NCBI GenBank assembly: GCA_024279135.1
Contig: JAJRRU010000032.1
Span: forward strand, 62,001 to 126,000
Reading direction: 5' to 3'
Length of the DNA stretch: 64,000 bases
Source of the DNA: Alphaproteobacteria bacterium
GTDB lineage: Bacteria; Pseudomonadota; Alphaproteobacteria; Rhodospirillales; Casp-alpha2
A model generated the notes under the pieces. That model searched no databases, was not told the DNA's origin, and was given only the letters and a program-made list of their open reading frames with translations. The position numbers were made by a program, and so were the translations under genes. Shown here piece by piece: positions 34,312-44,738 of this stretch. Each line of letters starts with the position of its first letter. Position 1 is the first letter of the stretch.

Positions 34312-35276
34312 ATGAATACCTTAGTGCCAAAACGCGTCCTTGTTACTGGTGGGGCAGGTTTTCTTGGGTCTCACTTATGCGAACGCCTGCTCAATGAAGG
34401 TTGCGAAGTTTTATGCCTGGACAATTTTTTTACCGGCACACGCGGCAACATTGCACATCTCCGAGGCAACTCCAGGTTTGAATTCACCCGCCATGATGTA
34501 ACATTCCCGCTCTATATTGAAGTTGACCAGATCTATAATCTGGCCTGCCCGGCGAGCCCCATTCACTATCAGCGCCGCCCTGTACAAACGACTAAAACCA
34601 GTGTCCATGGTGCCATCAACATGCTTGGCCTCGCCAAGCGGACAGGAGCACGCATCTTTCAGGCTTCCACCTCGGAGGTCTACGGTGATCCTACCTGCCA
34701 CCCGCAAACCGAAGAATACTGGGGCAACGTAAACCCGATTGGCCCGCGCTCCTGTTATGACGAGGGTAAACGCTGTGCGGAAACACTGTTTTCGATTACC
34801 ACCGTGAAAATGCCGTCGATATCAAGGTTGCCCGCATATTCAATTGTTATGGCCCGCGTATGCATCCCGATGATGGCCGCGTGGTCTCCAACTTTATCAT
34901 GCAGGCACTTCAGGGAAATTCCATTTCGGTCTACGGTGACGGTTCACAGACGCGCAGCTTTTGCTATGTTGATGATATGATTGAAGGTTTCCTTCGGCTC
35001 ATGAACAGCCCTGACGGTGTCACGGGCCCGATCAACCTCGGGAACCCTGTGGAAATGTCAATCGTGCAACTCGCCGAAACAATCTGCTCTATCATCGGCA
35101 CATCGGTAGAGCTGAACTATCACCCTTTGCCAGAAGATGATCCGAAACAGCGTCAGCCAGACATTACCAAGGCCCGCAACACCCTAGATTGGGAACCCCA
35201 TGTTGCCTTGGAAGATGGTTTGAAAAAAACCATTACCTATTTTGATAATCTTTTGAAATCTACATCCAGTAACTGA
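34312..35276 (+). pseudogene. UDP-glucuronate decarboxylase (UXS) with a frameshift
   Basis: The frame from the ATG at 34312 (GGAG ten bases upstream) encodes the start of a UDP-xylose synthase: [50 protein letters not shown] and [14 protein letters not shown]. The remaining protein, [13 protein letters not shown] to [14 protein letters not shown], is in the next frame. UXS proteins have LFFDYH after CAET; here the DNA has four T's (34789-34792) where five would restore LFFDYHREN and [12 protein letters not shown]. So a single missing base in a homopolymer breaks the gene. It is a recent mutation or a sequencing error. The end overlaps the convergent GT4 gene by 40 bases. Confidence 0.85.
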
Positions 35277-36406
35277 GCATATAACTCTTTGATTTTTTCC
35301 ATCACCACAACAGACGAATAGTCAGCCTCAACCATGGTGCGGGCTTGTTGTCCCATATTTTTTCGCAAAGTCCGATCATTAACCAGCGTTTCGATCGCAT
35401 CAGCAAGGGCTGATGCATCATAGGCCGGTACCAAAATACCGTTTACGCCATCCTTGACCAATTCACGACAGCCCGGCACATCCGTGGCTATCAACGGACG
35501 CCCACAGGATGCGGCCTCAAGTAAACTCATGGGCAGCCCTTCGCGATATGACGGCAGTACGGCAATATGGGAGCTCGCCCAAACCTTGGCAATCTCATTA
35601 TTTTGGCCCGAAAATTCGATGATGCCTTCTGCTTGCCAACACGATAGCGTCTTCTCATCAACCGTTTTGGGGTTTCCGGGATCAGGTGACCCAACGATAC
35701 GAACCCTGGCAGAACACCCGCGCTGTTTTAACAATCGCGCCGCCTCAACCAGTTCTCCGATACCCTTGTCCCACAACAACCGGCTCACCATGACAACACG
35801 AACGGGCGTATCGGGTTCGGGTGTTTGAGAGAACAATACCAAATCAACGCCCGAACCCCTGATCAGGACGGTTCGTTCTTTAATAGAAATTTTCAAAGTC
35901 TCGAGCAGTGACAAATCATCCTTGTTTTGAACGATTGTATAAACATTTTTTGATCGCATCAAAGACCGAAAGATAACAGGCAGTATGCTGCGTAATAATT
36001 CGCGATCATTTTGGCCGGTGAAAATGACACCCATCCCGATAAATGAATTCACCACATGCCCAACAGGACTGAACAGGGCGGCAAGAGTCCCATCCAAAAC
36101 CAGTTTAACAGCAACATTATGCACGATGTCAGGCTTTTCTCTGCGAAAGACAGCGGCGAGCCGGAAAACAGTCAGAAGCTCTTTTAGAGGGTTCAGGTTT
36201 CGCCTCTCAAACGAAAACGGAATAACGCGAATCCCTGCATCTTCAATAATTTTCTGATGTTCGCAGAGTCGTGTGACGACTGCCACCTCGCAACCCAAAT
36301 CAGCGGCGGCGCGTGCCATGGGCAAGCGATGTGAAACAAAGGCCCAGTCCTCGGCTACAACAAAGAGAACCTTTGGCTTTCTCTGTTTGTGAGCTATAGA
36401 CGCCAA
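35237..36406 (-). CDS. Glycosyltransferase family 4
   Basis: A 389-residue retaining glycosyltransferase. The N-terminus [23 protein letters not shown] and the C-terminal donor-binding motif [24 protein letters not shown], with its paired Glu residues, are typical of GT4. [23 protein letters not shown] precedes it. The only visible start is a TTG at 36406 inside the end of the dehydrogenase gene (13-base overlap), so the exact N-terminus is uncertain. GT4 members with this N-terminus (WAFVSHRLP) include galactosyl- or N-acetylgalactosaminyltransferases that add the first or second sugar to a lipid carrier. The acceptor here is unknown. Confidence 0.85.
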   Translation of the reverse strand: MASIAHKQRKPKVLFVVAEDWAFVSHRLPMARAAADLGCEVAVVTRLCEHQKIIEDAGIRVIPFSFERRNLNPLKELLTVFRLAAVFRREKPDIVHNVAVKLVLDGTLAALFSPVGHVVNSFIGMGVIFTGQNDRELLRSILPVIFRSLMRSKNVYTIVQNKDDLSLLETLKISIKERTVLIRGSGVDLVLFSQTPEPDTPVRVVMVSRLLWDKGIGELVEAARLLKQRGCSARVRIVGSPDPGNPKTVDEKTLSCWQAEGIIEFSGQNNEIAKVWASSHIAVLPSYREGLPMSLLEAASCGRPLIATDVPGCRELVKDGVNGILVPAYDASALADAIETLVNDRTLRKNMGQQARTMVEADYSSVVVMEKIKELYAQLLDVDFKRLSK

Positions 36407-37683
36407 AGATCAATACCATCGGGAAGGCTTTTACGCTCCAACAGACCCTTTATGTCGCAGATAATTCCACAATTATTTTTCAATAATCCAGTGACAAAAG
36501 GCCACCCACCGTCCTTGTATTCCTCATGCGATACACCGACAACCACAGCATCGGCGGGGGCTAAATCTGAAATATTACTTAATTTTATATCCAACACCTT
36601 GTGTACAATGGTTGAATCCGCAACAGGGTCGATAACCTGCACTATAATACCGTATGTCTTCAGTTCATTAATAATATCAATAATTTTACTATTTCGAACG
36701 TCAGGTACATCTTCTTTAAACGTTACGCCCATAATCGTAACAATCAGGTTGGTTGAAGCTTTTCCGTTGCGAAATAAACGTTTAACCAGTTCACCCGCAA
36801 CATAAACACCCATGCCGTCGTTAATTCGCCGCCCCGCCAATATCACCTGGGGATTATAATTTTCGCGTTCTGCACGGTACGTCAGATAATACGGATCCAC
36901 CCCGATACAATGGCCGCCAACGAGACCGGGAACAAAGGGCAGAAAATTCCATTTTGTTCCTGCGGCTTCCAAAACATCTCGCGTATCAATACCGAGTTTA
37001 TGGAATATCATGGCAAGTTCGTTCATCAGCGCAATATTGATATCACGCTGGGTATTTTCAATAACCTTGGCCGCCTCAGCCGTGCGAATATTTGGTGCAC
37101 GATGAATTCCAGCGGTTACAACGCTACCATAGACATTTGCAACAATATCGAGGGTGGCGGCATCTGAGCCAGAAACGACTTTCATAATCGTCTCAAAGCG
37201 ATGCTCCCTGTCTCCGGGATTTATCCGCTCCGGTGAATATCCGACACTAAAATCAGTGCCAAAATTTAACCCGGATTCAGCTTCGAGTATGGGAATACAC
37301 TCTTCCTCGGTTGCACCAGGATAAACGGTGGACTCGTAAACAACGACATCGCCTTTTTTAAGGATTTTACCAACTGTATGACTAGCCGATAACAAAGGAG
37401 ATAAATCAGGGCGACGAGATGTATCTATGGGTGTCGGCACCGTAACAATATGAAAATCAGCTTTTTGCAAATCACCCGGGTCAATCGTCAGATATAATGC
37501 TGATGACCTTAAATCTTCAGCCGAGACCTCATTGGTCCTGTCTTGGCCGGACTTAAGTTCATTAATACGGCCTTTATCAATATCGAATGCAACAACCTTC
37601 TGCCCGGCGCGGGCAAAAGCCACAGCAGCGGGAAGGCCTACGTATCCCAATCCGATAATAGAAATCTGGCGATTATTGTTCAT
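36394..37683 (-). CDS. UDP-N-acetyl hexosamine 6-dehydrogenase, TviB/WbpA type
   Basis: The ATG at 37683 with GAGG eight bases before it gives 429 residues. The NAD-binding N-terminus ISIIGLGYVGLPAAVAFA, VPTPID, YESTVYPGATEEECIPILE, GYSPERINPGD and LVGGHCIGVDPYYLTYRA (with the catalytic Cys) are textbook nucleotide-sugar dehydrogenase motifs. Proteins with YSPERINPGDREH resemble TviB/VipA, which oxidise UDP-GlcNAc or UDP-GalNAc to the uronic acid. It is divergent from the flippase-like gene at 37850 and immediately upstream of the GT4 gene, and presumably supplies a uronic acid for the same polymer. Confidence 0.87.
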   Translation of the reverse strand: MNNNRQISIIGLGYVGLPAAVAFARAGQKVVAFDIDKGRINELKSGQDRTNEVSAEDLRSSALYLTIDPGDLQKADFHIVTVPTPIDTSRRPDLSPLLSASHTVGKILKKGDVVVYESTVYPGATEEECIPILEAESGLNFGTDFSVGYSPERINPGDREHRFETIMKVVSGSDAATLDIVANVYGSVVTAGIHRAPNIRTAEAAKVIENTQRDINIALMNELAMIFHKLGIDTRDVLEAAGTKWNFLPFVPGLVGGHCIGVDPYYLTYRAERENYNPQVILAGRRINDGMGVYVAGELVKRLFRNGKASTNLIVTIMGVTFKEDVPDVRNSKIIDIINELKTYGIIVQVIDPVADSTIVHKVLDIKLSNISDLAPADAVVVGVSHEEYKDGGWPFVTGLLKNNCGIICDIKGLLERKSLPDGIDLWRL

Positions 37684-37849
37684 CAAGTCATCCTCTATGA
37701 GATGCCTATAGGTAAATCGCTTCAACGAGTAGGTCCAGCCAAATTATCGGCCTTTCCTGCACTGTGCCGTGTCTTGCCTGAGTAAAATGCCCGTGTATAT
37801 TACTGATAGGATACTTATAATAAATATCAACGGAAATTTACACAAATCA

Positions 37850-38776
37850 ATGAATAGAAACATCCTTTTTATTGCCGTAAAATTTCTGATATCTGCGGTC
37901 TTGATAAGTTTTCTCACCTCGAAGTTCGATCTTAATCAAATCGGTACCAAACTAAGTGACCTCAACTGGTCCCATGTGGCCCTTACCGCCCTGTGTTTTG
38001 TCTTCTTACTGATTAACAACACGGCAAGATGGAATACGATCCTTGGCGCGATTGACCGATACTATTCATTTAATTTGATTTTCAAAATTCAATACATGGG
38101 CAGCTTCTTCAACCAAACCCTGCCCTCTACCATCGGCGGTGATGCCGTAAGAATTTATATCATTCATAAAGCAGGTGCCACACTCACGGTCGCTGTAAAT
38201 GGCATCATTCTTGAACGGATCGTAACCCTTGCATGCCTGATCTTTCTTGTAACGCTCGTTCAGCCTTTCATGGCCATACCAGCGGATAATTCGGCAATCC
38301 ATTACATTTTTCCGTTTCTCAGTTTAATCATGATGACGGGAATTATCGTTCTGACACAGTTTGACCGCTTCCCTGAATCCTTAAATCGGTGGAAAATAAT
38401 TCAGGGATTTTTTAACCTTGCCAGTGACGCGAAAGCCTTGTTTTTCTCACCCGTTTTTGCTTCAAAGTCTCTTTTCTTCGGATTATTTGGAAATATCCTG
38501 CTGAGTTTGTTTGCGTATCAATGCGCGCAATCACTTGGAATTAATCTCGGGCTGACGGACGCCCTCGTCCTCATTCCTCCTGCCATATTAATATCCGCCT
38601 TACCCATTTCAATAGCTGGCTGGGGGGTCCGGGAAGCCACAATGGTCGTGACCCTCTCCATGGCAGGCATATCCGAAGCCGATGCGTTCACCCTGTCTGT
38701 TTTGTTTGGCTTGCTCATGGCGGCCTACAGTGTGCTCGGTGGCATTATCTGGTTATTCCATCGCCACAACAACTGA
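37850..38776 (+). CDS. Flippase-like integral membrane protein (UPF0104/LPG synthase TM domain)
   Basis: From the ATG at 37850 the protein has 308 residues and about seven or eight hydrophobic segments. An upstream frame reaches 37769, but similarity of charge and hydrophobic layout begins at MNRNILFIAVKFLIS. Conserved features of the family are NTARWNTIL, MGSFFNQTLPSTIGGDAVRIY and a late SALPISIAGWGVREATMV segment. Family members include MprF flippase domains and proteins in glycan loci whose cargo is often unknown. It is placed before the WecA-like gene and may move a lipid-linked sugar. Confidence 0.78.
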   Translation: MNRNILFIAVKFLISAVLISFLTSKFDLNQIGTKLSDLNWSHVALTALCFVFLLINNTARWNTILGAIDRYYSFNLIFKIQYMGSFFNQTLPSTIGGDAVRIYIIHKAGATLTVAVNGIILERIVTLACLIFLVTLVQPFMAIPADNSAIHYIFPFLSLIMMTGIIVLTQFDRFPESLNRWKIIQGFFNLASDAKALFFSPVFASKSLFFGLFGNILLSLFAYQCAQSLGINLGLTDALVLIPPAILISALPISIAGWGVREATMVVTLSMAGISEADAFTLSVLFGLLMAAYSVLGGIIWLFHRHNN

Positions 38777-38828
38777 CAATTAAGAACTATTTATTTCCAT
38801 TTCCCATATTGTCCGCTATACCAGCCCT

Positions 38829-39836
38829 ATGGACTGGCATCTTGTATTAATACCCTTTTTTATCTCCTTTTCATGTGTTGCTGCTGGAATGCCGCTGTTA
38901 ATTGCCTATCTCAAAAAACGGGCAATATTGGATCACCCAAACCACCGATCAAGCCATACAACACCGACCCTCAAAGGCGCAGGCTTGGTTATCATTCCTG
39001 TCATAACAATCATCTGGGTTATCCTCCAACGATTGTCGGAAACTCACTATAATTTTGAAATTCTGATAATCTCGGCGATAGCTCTGGTTATCGCAGGTGT
39101 CTCCTGGATCGATGACCTACGAAACCTGTCGGCACTATTCAGGCTGGCCACTCACTTGATCGCCGTCACGGTAGCCTTGTATTTCATGCCGGACGATAGT
39201 TTGGTCTGGCAGGGGTTATTACCGCCATTTCTGGATAAGGTCTTTGCCGCCTTGGCCTGGGTCTGGTTTATCAATCTTTTTAATTTTATGGATGGCATCG
39301 ATGGCATTTCAGGTGTCCAGGCCATGTCCATTGGTATCGGCGTTTGTCTGATTGGCCTGCTCGGCGCCACACCGCAGACCGGGTTACTGCCCTTCGGGTC
39401 GGTTATCGTCGGTGCTTCTCTGGGTTTTCTGTTCTGGAACTGGCATCCGGCCAAAATATTCCTGGGCGATGTGGGCAGTGCCCCCCTGGGTTTCCTGTTG
39501 GGATGGCTACTGCTGTCACTGGCATATAATGGTGCGTGGGCCGCCGCCCTGATATTGCCCGGGTATTACCTGGCCGACGCCACCCTGACCTTGATAAAAC
39601 GCATGGTGCAAGGAAAGCGTATCTGGCAGGCTCACAACGAGCACTATTATCAAAAAGCGGTTCAGTCCGGCATGAGCCATACACGGGTTTGTGGCGCCAT
39701 TATCATAACCAATACAATTTTAATAGGCTGCGCGATTTACGCCGTTGCAGGTTCTCGCGTTACAGGCCTTGTTATTTCGGGCATTACAATCATTGCGCTC
39801 TTATGGATGTTTACATATAAGAAGCATACTTCTTAA
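38829..39836 (+). CDS. Undecaprenyl-phosphate sugar-1-phosphate transferase, WecA/WbpL-like
   Basis: A 335-residue polyprenyl-phosphate phosphosugar transferase with about ten membrane segments. Motifs are LDHPNHRSSHTTPTLKGAG (WbpL-type loop), SWIDDLRNLSALFRL with the Asp pair, INLFNFMDGIDGISG and FLGDVGSAPLGFLLG, followed by HNEHYYQKAV. These fit WecA/WbpL, which transfer HexNAc-1-P to undecaprenyl phosphate and start O-antigen synthesis. It lies between the flippase-like gene and the ligase/polymerase gene. The sugar could be a 6-deoxy-HexNAc made through the WbpM-like enzyme downstream. Confidence 0.88.
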   Translation: MDWHLVLIPFFISFSCVAAGMPLLIAYLKKRAILDHPNHRSSHTTPTLKGAGLVIIPVITIIWVILQRLSETHYNFEILIISAIALVIAGVSWIDDLRNLSALFRLATHLIAVTVALYFMPDDSLVWQGLLPPFLDKVFAALAWVWFINLFNFMDGIDGISGVQAMSIGIGVCLIGLLGATPQTGLLPFGSVIVGASLGFLFWNWHPAKIFLGDVGSAPLGFLLGWLLLSLAYNGAWAAALILPGYYLADATLTLIKRMVQGKRIWQAHNEHYYQKAVQSGMSHTRVCGAIIITNTILIGCAIYAVAGSRVTGLVISGITIIALLWMFTYKKHTS

Positions 39837-39873
39837 CCATCGACAATTTACCCCGCCAGTCTCGAGACAAGTG

Positions 39874-41118
39874 ATGATCCACAATCAGGCAACACCCTTA
39901 ACGTTTCTTGAAAAAACAATTGCCGTGCTGACAGGTATAAGCCTGCCATTGATTTTTATTGGTCGAACACCCATGGGGGCCGCACTGATTATAGCGGTTT
40001 TGCTCTATTCTTTTCTACCTGATCGCAAGCAATGTTTCGAGCTGGTCAAAGGGCTGATATTTACCATGCCCGGGTATTTGATAATGGCCGTTTTCATAGC
40101 CTGGACACCCAATATAACGGCGTCCCCTATACCGCTGGAGTCACTGGAAACCATTGGTCGGTCATTAATATTTCTTGTCTGCGCCGTACTGGTATGGTCC
40201 GCCATGGCACACGATAAAAGATTAGCTGACCTGGCCTTAAAAAGCCTCCTGGTTAGTGCCGTCCTGTTAATTCTGCTGGCCGTCATTAATCTGACGTTTC
40301 TGCCGGAACTCTATGGCCTGATCCATTTCGATGGCTGGACCATAACGGACGTAAAAAGTGGCTTTAAATCCTCGGCCTCGACGGCGGCCCTTCTAATCCC
40401 CATGGTCTTGTGGGTCGGTTGGCGGTTTAAAGGGCCCTGGCAACTGGCCGCCTTAATGGTAACGGCAGGGTTTTTATTTATTATCTATCAAACCGGTAGC
40501 CGCGCCGCCATGGCCGGGGTTATTGGGCTGATCGTTATGGCCGGGTTGTTAATAACCTGGCGGCAAAAATCATGGAAGCTGACTACGGTCATGTTCGTCT
40601 GTGCGGTCGCAAGCATCTGGGCCATTCTTTATTGGCTGCAATCAACACGCGGGACACCAACGAACCTTCCGTTTGAACTCTACCTTCCACACTGGCTGGT
40701 TGATTGGCACCGCCAGGAAATCTGGCAATTTGCCCTGTCGGCAGGCGAAGGATTTCGCTGGTTTGGTACCGGCATTAACGCCATCGATAAACTGTCTGGT
40801 GCCCGCGACATTATCCCCGGCACAAACGCCGGAGTTCTGCCTTTTCACCCCCATAACTGGATGATAGAAGTTCTGGTCGAAACCGGTATTATAGGGTTTA
40901 CAGCCATGATAACCGCCATCGCCTATAAAACGGTTACCATGATACGGGATTATCTTCACAGTGGAGATAATGCCCTGTTATGTGCCATTTTAGTCTGGGC
41001 CGTTTTCTGGACATCCAGTTTGTTTAACTTTTCATACTGGGCTTCATGGTGGCAAGTTACTTTTGTTACGGCGACGGCAATCTGTCTGGCCGCCCGATCA
41101 GACACCACCCATGATTAA
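39874..41118 (+). CDS. O-antigen ligase/polymerase-like membrane protein
   Basis: The start is the ATG at 39874 (414 residues), since the longer frame would overlap the WecA-like gene. Around ten to twelve hydrophobic segments are visible. The large periplasmic loop contains the typical ending RGTPTNLPFELYLPH, EIWQFALSAGEGFRWFGTG and FHPHNWMIEVLVETGIIGF, the H-N-x-x-x-x-x-x-E-x-G pattern of WaaL/Wzy family proteins. It would join or polymerise lipid-linked glycans in the periplasm. Ligase and polymerase cannot be told apart from sequence alone. Confidence 0.84.
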   Translation: MIHNQATPLTFLEKTIAVLTGISLPLIFIGRTPMGAALIIAVLLYSFLPDRKQCFELVKGLIFTMPGYLIMAVFIAWTPNITASPIPLESLETIGRSLIFLVCAVLVWSAMAHDKRLADLALKSLLVSAVLLILLAVINLTFLPELYGLIHFDGWTITDVKSGFKSSASTAALLIPMVLWVGWRFKGPWQLAALMVTAGFLFIIYQTGSRAAMAGVIGLIVMAGLLITWRQKSWKLTTVMFVCAVASIWAILYWLQSTRGTPTNLPFELYLPHWLVDWHRQEIWQFALSAGEGFRWFGTGINAIDKLSGARDIIPGTNAGVLPFHPHNWMIEVLVETGIIGFTAMITAIAYKTVTMIRDYLHSGDNALLCAILVWAVFWTSSLFNFSYWASWWQVTFVTATAICLAARSDTTHD

Positions 41119-41215
41119 TACCGGCCTTGATTAATACCAACCATACAAAACAGCCAGACTAGACGCCTGTGCTCAGCATGATACAAACATTCATAGATGA
41201 CCGTGGAATATTAAA

Positions 41216-43144
41216 ATGTTGAGACGTATCAATGCCCGGGGAATGATTGCCTATGCTCATGACATCGTCATGACGGCGCTGTCATTCGCCATTGCCCTGT
41301 ACCTCAGGATAGGCTCTGATATTTTTCTGTTATCGCCCGATAACCTGTATTTGGGCGCCAGTACACTGGTTTGCACCGGGGCTGTCATCTATTGGTATAC
41401 CGGACTTTATCGCGGCATCTGGCGCTATGCATCCATTCGTGATTTAGCCGCATTGGCGCGCGCGGTCAGCCTGACTTTACTGATCTTTATCCTGGTCATG
41501 TTTTTATGGACCCGGCTGGAAGACCTGCCGCGTTCTCTTCCGTTAATCAACTGGCTGGTATTAATGGCCATGCTGGGTGGACCCAGGCTGGCCTACCGGA
41601 TTGTTCGCGACCGTCGCCTAGAATTTAAGAATATGCCCGATGGCAAACGCCGGATCCCCGTTCTGCTCGTCGGGGCCGGCGATGGGGCCGATATTTTTAT
41701 TCGCAGCCTGTCGCGCTTTGGTAATTCGCAATACCGTGTTGTTGGCATTCTGGCCGAAAAAGACCGTCGCGTGGGCCAGCAAATTCACGGCGTCAGTGTT
41801 ATCGACACCCTTGAAAACCTGCCCCGGGCTATTTCGTCTATGAGCAAAACGGATGAAAAACCCCAGCGGTTGATCCTGACCACAGACAGCTTTGATGGCG
41901 CACTCGTGCGTCGGCTGTTTGATCAGGCCACAGAACTGGGGCTGACCATCGCACGAATGCCCGATGTTACCGAATTTAAATCCGGCGATCCGGACAAAAT
42001 TGAAATCCGGCCCATCGATGTTGAAGACCTGCTCGGGCGTCCCCAGGCCAATCTGGACCGCGAGGCCATGGCGTCACTTATCAAAGGTCGCAAAGTGCTC
42101 GTCACCGGGGCCGGCGGCAGCATCGGCAGCGAACTGGCCCGCCAGATTTCCGCCTTCGAGCCTGCCGTGATTACCTTGTTGGAAAATTCCGAATACGCCC
42201 TTTATACCATCGACATGGAAGTTTCCGTTAATCACCCGGCGCTCGATCGACAACCGGTGATCACCGATGTTCGTGATGCCTTGCGTCTGGAACAGGTTTT
42301 TTCCCAGTTCAAACCAGAACTGGTGTTTCACGCAGCCGCCCTCAAACACGTGCCACTAGTCGAGGAAAATTGCTGCGAGGGGGTGGCAACTAATGTGTTT
42401 GGCACCATCAATGTGGCCGATGCCTGTGTGCGCCATGGCGTCATGACCATGGTCCAGATATCGACCGACAAGGCGATCAATCCGACCAACGTGATGGGGG
42501 CGTCCAAACGCATTGCCGAACAATATTGTCAGGCCCTCGACATCGCCAATCATGGCGACACGCTCACTAATTTTGTAACCGTACGATTTGGCAACGTGCT
42601 GGGTTCCACAGGCTCGGTGGTTCCACTATTTCAAAAGCAGTTGGAAAAGGGTGGACCCCTGACCGTAACCGATGTGGAAATGACGCGGTATTTCATGACC
42701 ATTCGCGAAGCCGTTGAATTAATTTTGCTGGCCTCGTCCAAGTCCCGGCCCGGCAGCAACGAAGATGGCAAGATCTTCGTTCTCGATATGGGCGAGCCGG
42801 TAAAAATTCTTGACCTGGCACAACAGATGATCCGGCTGGCCGGGTTTGAGCCCGATGTTGATATTCCCATCACCATTACTGGCTTGCGCCCTGGTGAAAA
42901 GCTTTTTGAAGAAGTTTTTCATGCGGGCGAAAATCATATTCAAACCCAGTCTGAGAGCATTTTTCTGGCCGCACCTCGTGTAACGGCCATGGATGAAATA
43001 CGTCATATGCTGGGTAAACTGCAAGCCGGATGCAAGGCGGGTGATGAAAATACCGTTCGCACACTATTGGCAGAAATGGTCCCGGAGGCCACCGTGCCCA
43101 AACCAATAACGAAACCTGTACCACAAACCGTCCATAAACCCTGA
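41216..43144 (+). CDS. Membrane-bound UDP-HexNAc 4,6-dehydratase, WbpM/PglF-like
   Basis: A 642-residue protein with four hydrophobic segments in the first 130 residues, a CoA-binding-like domain ([17 protein letters not shown]), and a dehydratase domain from residue about 290: [61 protein letters not shown]. The YxxxK Tyr is replaced by Met, as in the large WbpM/PglF/FlaA1-type subfamily. It yields UDP-4-keto-6-deoxy-GlcNAc, a precursor of FucNAc, QuiNAc, bacillosamine and legionaminic acid. It could feed the NeuC-type enzyme if aminotransferase and acetyltransferase activities are supplied elsewhere. Confidence 0.9.
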   Translation: MLRRINARGMIAYAHDIVMTALSFAIALYLRIGSDIFLLSPDNLYLGASTLVCTGAVIYWYTGLYRGIWRYASIRDLAALARAVSLTLLIFILVMFLWTRLEDLPRSLPLINWLVLMAMLGGPRLAYRIVRDRRLEFKNMPDGKRRIPVLLVGAGDGADIFIRSLSRFGNSQYRVVGILAEKDRRVGQQIHGVSVIDTLENLPRAISSMSKTDEKPQRLILTTDSFDGALVRRLFDQATELGLTIARMPDVTEFKSGDPDKIEIRPIDVEDLLGRPQANLDREAMASLIKGRKVLVTGAGGSIGSELARQISAFEPAVITLLENSEYALYTIDMEVSVNHPALDRQPVITDVRDALRLEQVFSQFKPELVFHAAALKHVPLVEENCCEGVATNVFGTINVADACVRHGVMTMVQISTDKAINPTNVMGASKRIAEQYCQALDIANHGDTLTNFVTVRFGNVLGSTGSVVPLFQKQLEKGGPLTVTDVEMTRYFMTIREAVELILLASSKSRPGSNEDGKIFVLDMGEPVKILDLAQQMIRLAGFEPDVDIPITITGLRPGEKLFEEVFHAGENHIQTQSESIFLAAPRVTAMDEIRHMLGKLQAGCKAGDENTVRTLLAEMVPEATVPKPITKPVPQTVHKP

Positions 43145-43163
43145 AAGAAAAAGGAAAAGCCCC

Positions 43164-44738
43164 GTGTCTGGCAAGATCAAGCGTGCTCTAATATCCGTTT
43201 CCGATAAATCCGGTATGATCGAATTGGGTCAATATCTGGCCGAGAAAAACGTCGAGATTCTATCCACCGGCGGCTCGGCAAAAGCTCTGCGTGATGCCGG
43301 GGTTCCGGTTATTGAGGTCGCCGACCATACGGGCTTCCCGGAAATAATGGATGGCCGGGTAAAAACCTTGCAGCCCTCCATCCACGGAGGATTGCTAGCT
43401 ATTCGTGACAACGACGAACACGTCAAGTCCATGGCAGAACATGGCATCAAGCCCATCGATATGCTGGTCGTAAACCTCTACCCGTTTGTGCAAACCGTTG
43501 CGTCAGGAGCCGATTTCGATACCTGTATCGAAAATATCGACATCGGTGGCCCGGCCATGATCCGGGCAGCAGCCAAAAATCACAGGGATGTTTCCGTGGT
43601 CGTTGACCCCGACGACTATCACCGTGTAATGGCCGAGATGGATGCCCACGATGGCGCCACCACATCGGCCTTCCGCAAAAAACTGGCCGCCACGGCCTAT
43701 GCACGAACCGGATCTTATGATGCGGCGATTTCCACCTGGTTCGCCGATCAGGTCGATGATACCTTCCCCCACCGCATTGTGGTGAGCGGTGCCTTGAAAC
43801 AACACCTGCGCTATGGCGAGAACCCGCACCAGTCCGCCGCCTTCTATACCACCGGCGAGCACCGCCCGGGGGTTGCCACGGCAGCCCAGTTGCAAGGCAA
43901 GGAGTTAAGTTACAACAACCTCAATGATACCGACGCGGCCTTCGAGCTGGTCTCGGAGTTTTCCGGCCGACCGACCTGTGCCATTATCAAACACGCCAAC
44001 CCGTGTGGTGTCGCCCATGGGGCTAACTTGCTGGAAGCCTATGAGCGAGCCTTACAGTGTGATCAGACCAGCGCCTTCGGTGGCATTATTGCACTGAACC
44101 GGACCCTCGACGGTGCGGCAGCCAGAAAAATTACCAAGATTTTTACCGAGGTTATTATCGCGCCCGACGCCGATGAAGAAGCCCGCACCATTATTGCGGC
44201 AAAACAAAACCTGCGCCTGTTGCTGACCGGCGCAATGGCTGATCCAACCACACCGGGCATGACCATTCGCACCCTTTCCGGTGGCATCTTGTTGCAAAAA
44301 CGCGATAACGAGCTGACCGATGAAGACCTTAAGGTCGTCACCAAACGGGCGCCCAGCGACAAGGAGATGGCCGATCTGTTGTTTGCCTTTACGGTCTGCA
44401 AACACGTGAAATCAAATGCCATCATCTACGTCAAGGACGGCGCTACCGTCGGCATTGGTGCGGGGCAGATGAGCCGCATTGACTCCTCACGCATTGCAGC
44501 CTGGAAGGCCCAGGAACAAGGCCTCGCAGCCGATCTCACCGAAAGCCCGGCCATCGGTTCGGTCGTTGCCTCGGACGCCTTTTTTCCCTTCGCCGATGGC
44601 TTGATTGCAGCGGCCGAAGCCGGTGCCACGGCGATCATTCAACCGGGCGGTTCCATGCGCGATGACGAAGTCATTGCGGCGGCCGATGAACGGGGCCTGG
44701 CTATGGTATTTTCCGGGATGCGGCATTTCAAACACTGA
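43164..44738 (+). CDS. purH: Bifunctional AICAR formyltransferase/IMP cyclohydrolase
   Basis: A 524-residue enzyme for the last two steps of purine synthesis. The N-terminal IMP cyclohydrolase part has [31 protein letters not shown] and [14 protein letters not shown]. The C-terminal transformylase part has [43 protein letters not shown] and [16 protein letters not shown]-like sequence. It starts with GTG preceded by AAGGA. It lies 19 bases after the WbpM-like gene, so a core gene interrupts the carbohydrate locus. It converges with no gap on the UMF1-type gene. Confidence 0.95.
   Translation: MSGKIKRALISVSDKSGMIELGQYLAEKNVEILSTGGSAKALRDAGVPVIEVADHTGFPEIMDGRVKTLQPSIHGGLLAIRDNDEHVKSMAEHGIKPIDMLVVNLYPFVQTVASGADFDTCIENIDIGGPAMIRAAAKNHRDVSVVVDPDDYHRVMAEMDAHDGATTSAFRKKLAATAYARTGSYDAAISTWFADQVDDTFPHRIVVSGALKQHLRYGENPHQSAAFYTTGEHRPGVATAAQLQGKELSYNNLNDTDAAFELVSEFSGRPTCAIIKHANPCGVAHGANLLEAYERALQCDQTSAFGGIIALNRTLDGAAARKITKIFTEVIIAPDADEEARTIIAAKQNLRLLLTGAMADPTTPGMTIRTLSGGILLQKRDNELTDEDLKVVTKRAPSDKEMADLLFAFTVCKHVKSNAIIYVKDGATVGIGAGQMSRIDSSRIAAWKAQEQGLAADLTESPAIGSVVASDAFFPFADGLIAAAEAGATAIIQPGGSMRDDEVIAAADERGLAMVFSGMRHFKH

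Noticed and set aside
34789-34792. Programmed ribosomal frameshift in the UXS gene
   Set aside because: The T-run context CTG TTT TCG does not give a good slippery heptamer, since re-pairing after a one-base slip would be poor, and UXS genes are not known to use frameshifting. A lost base or sequence error is simpler.
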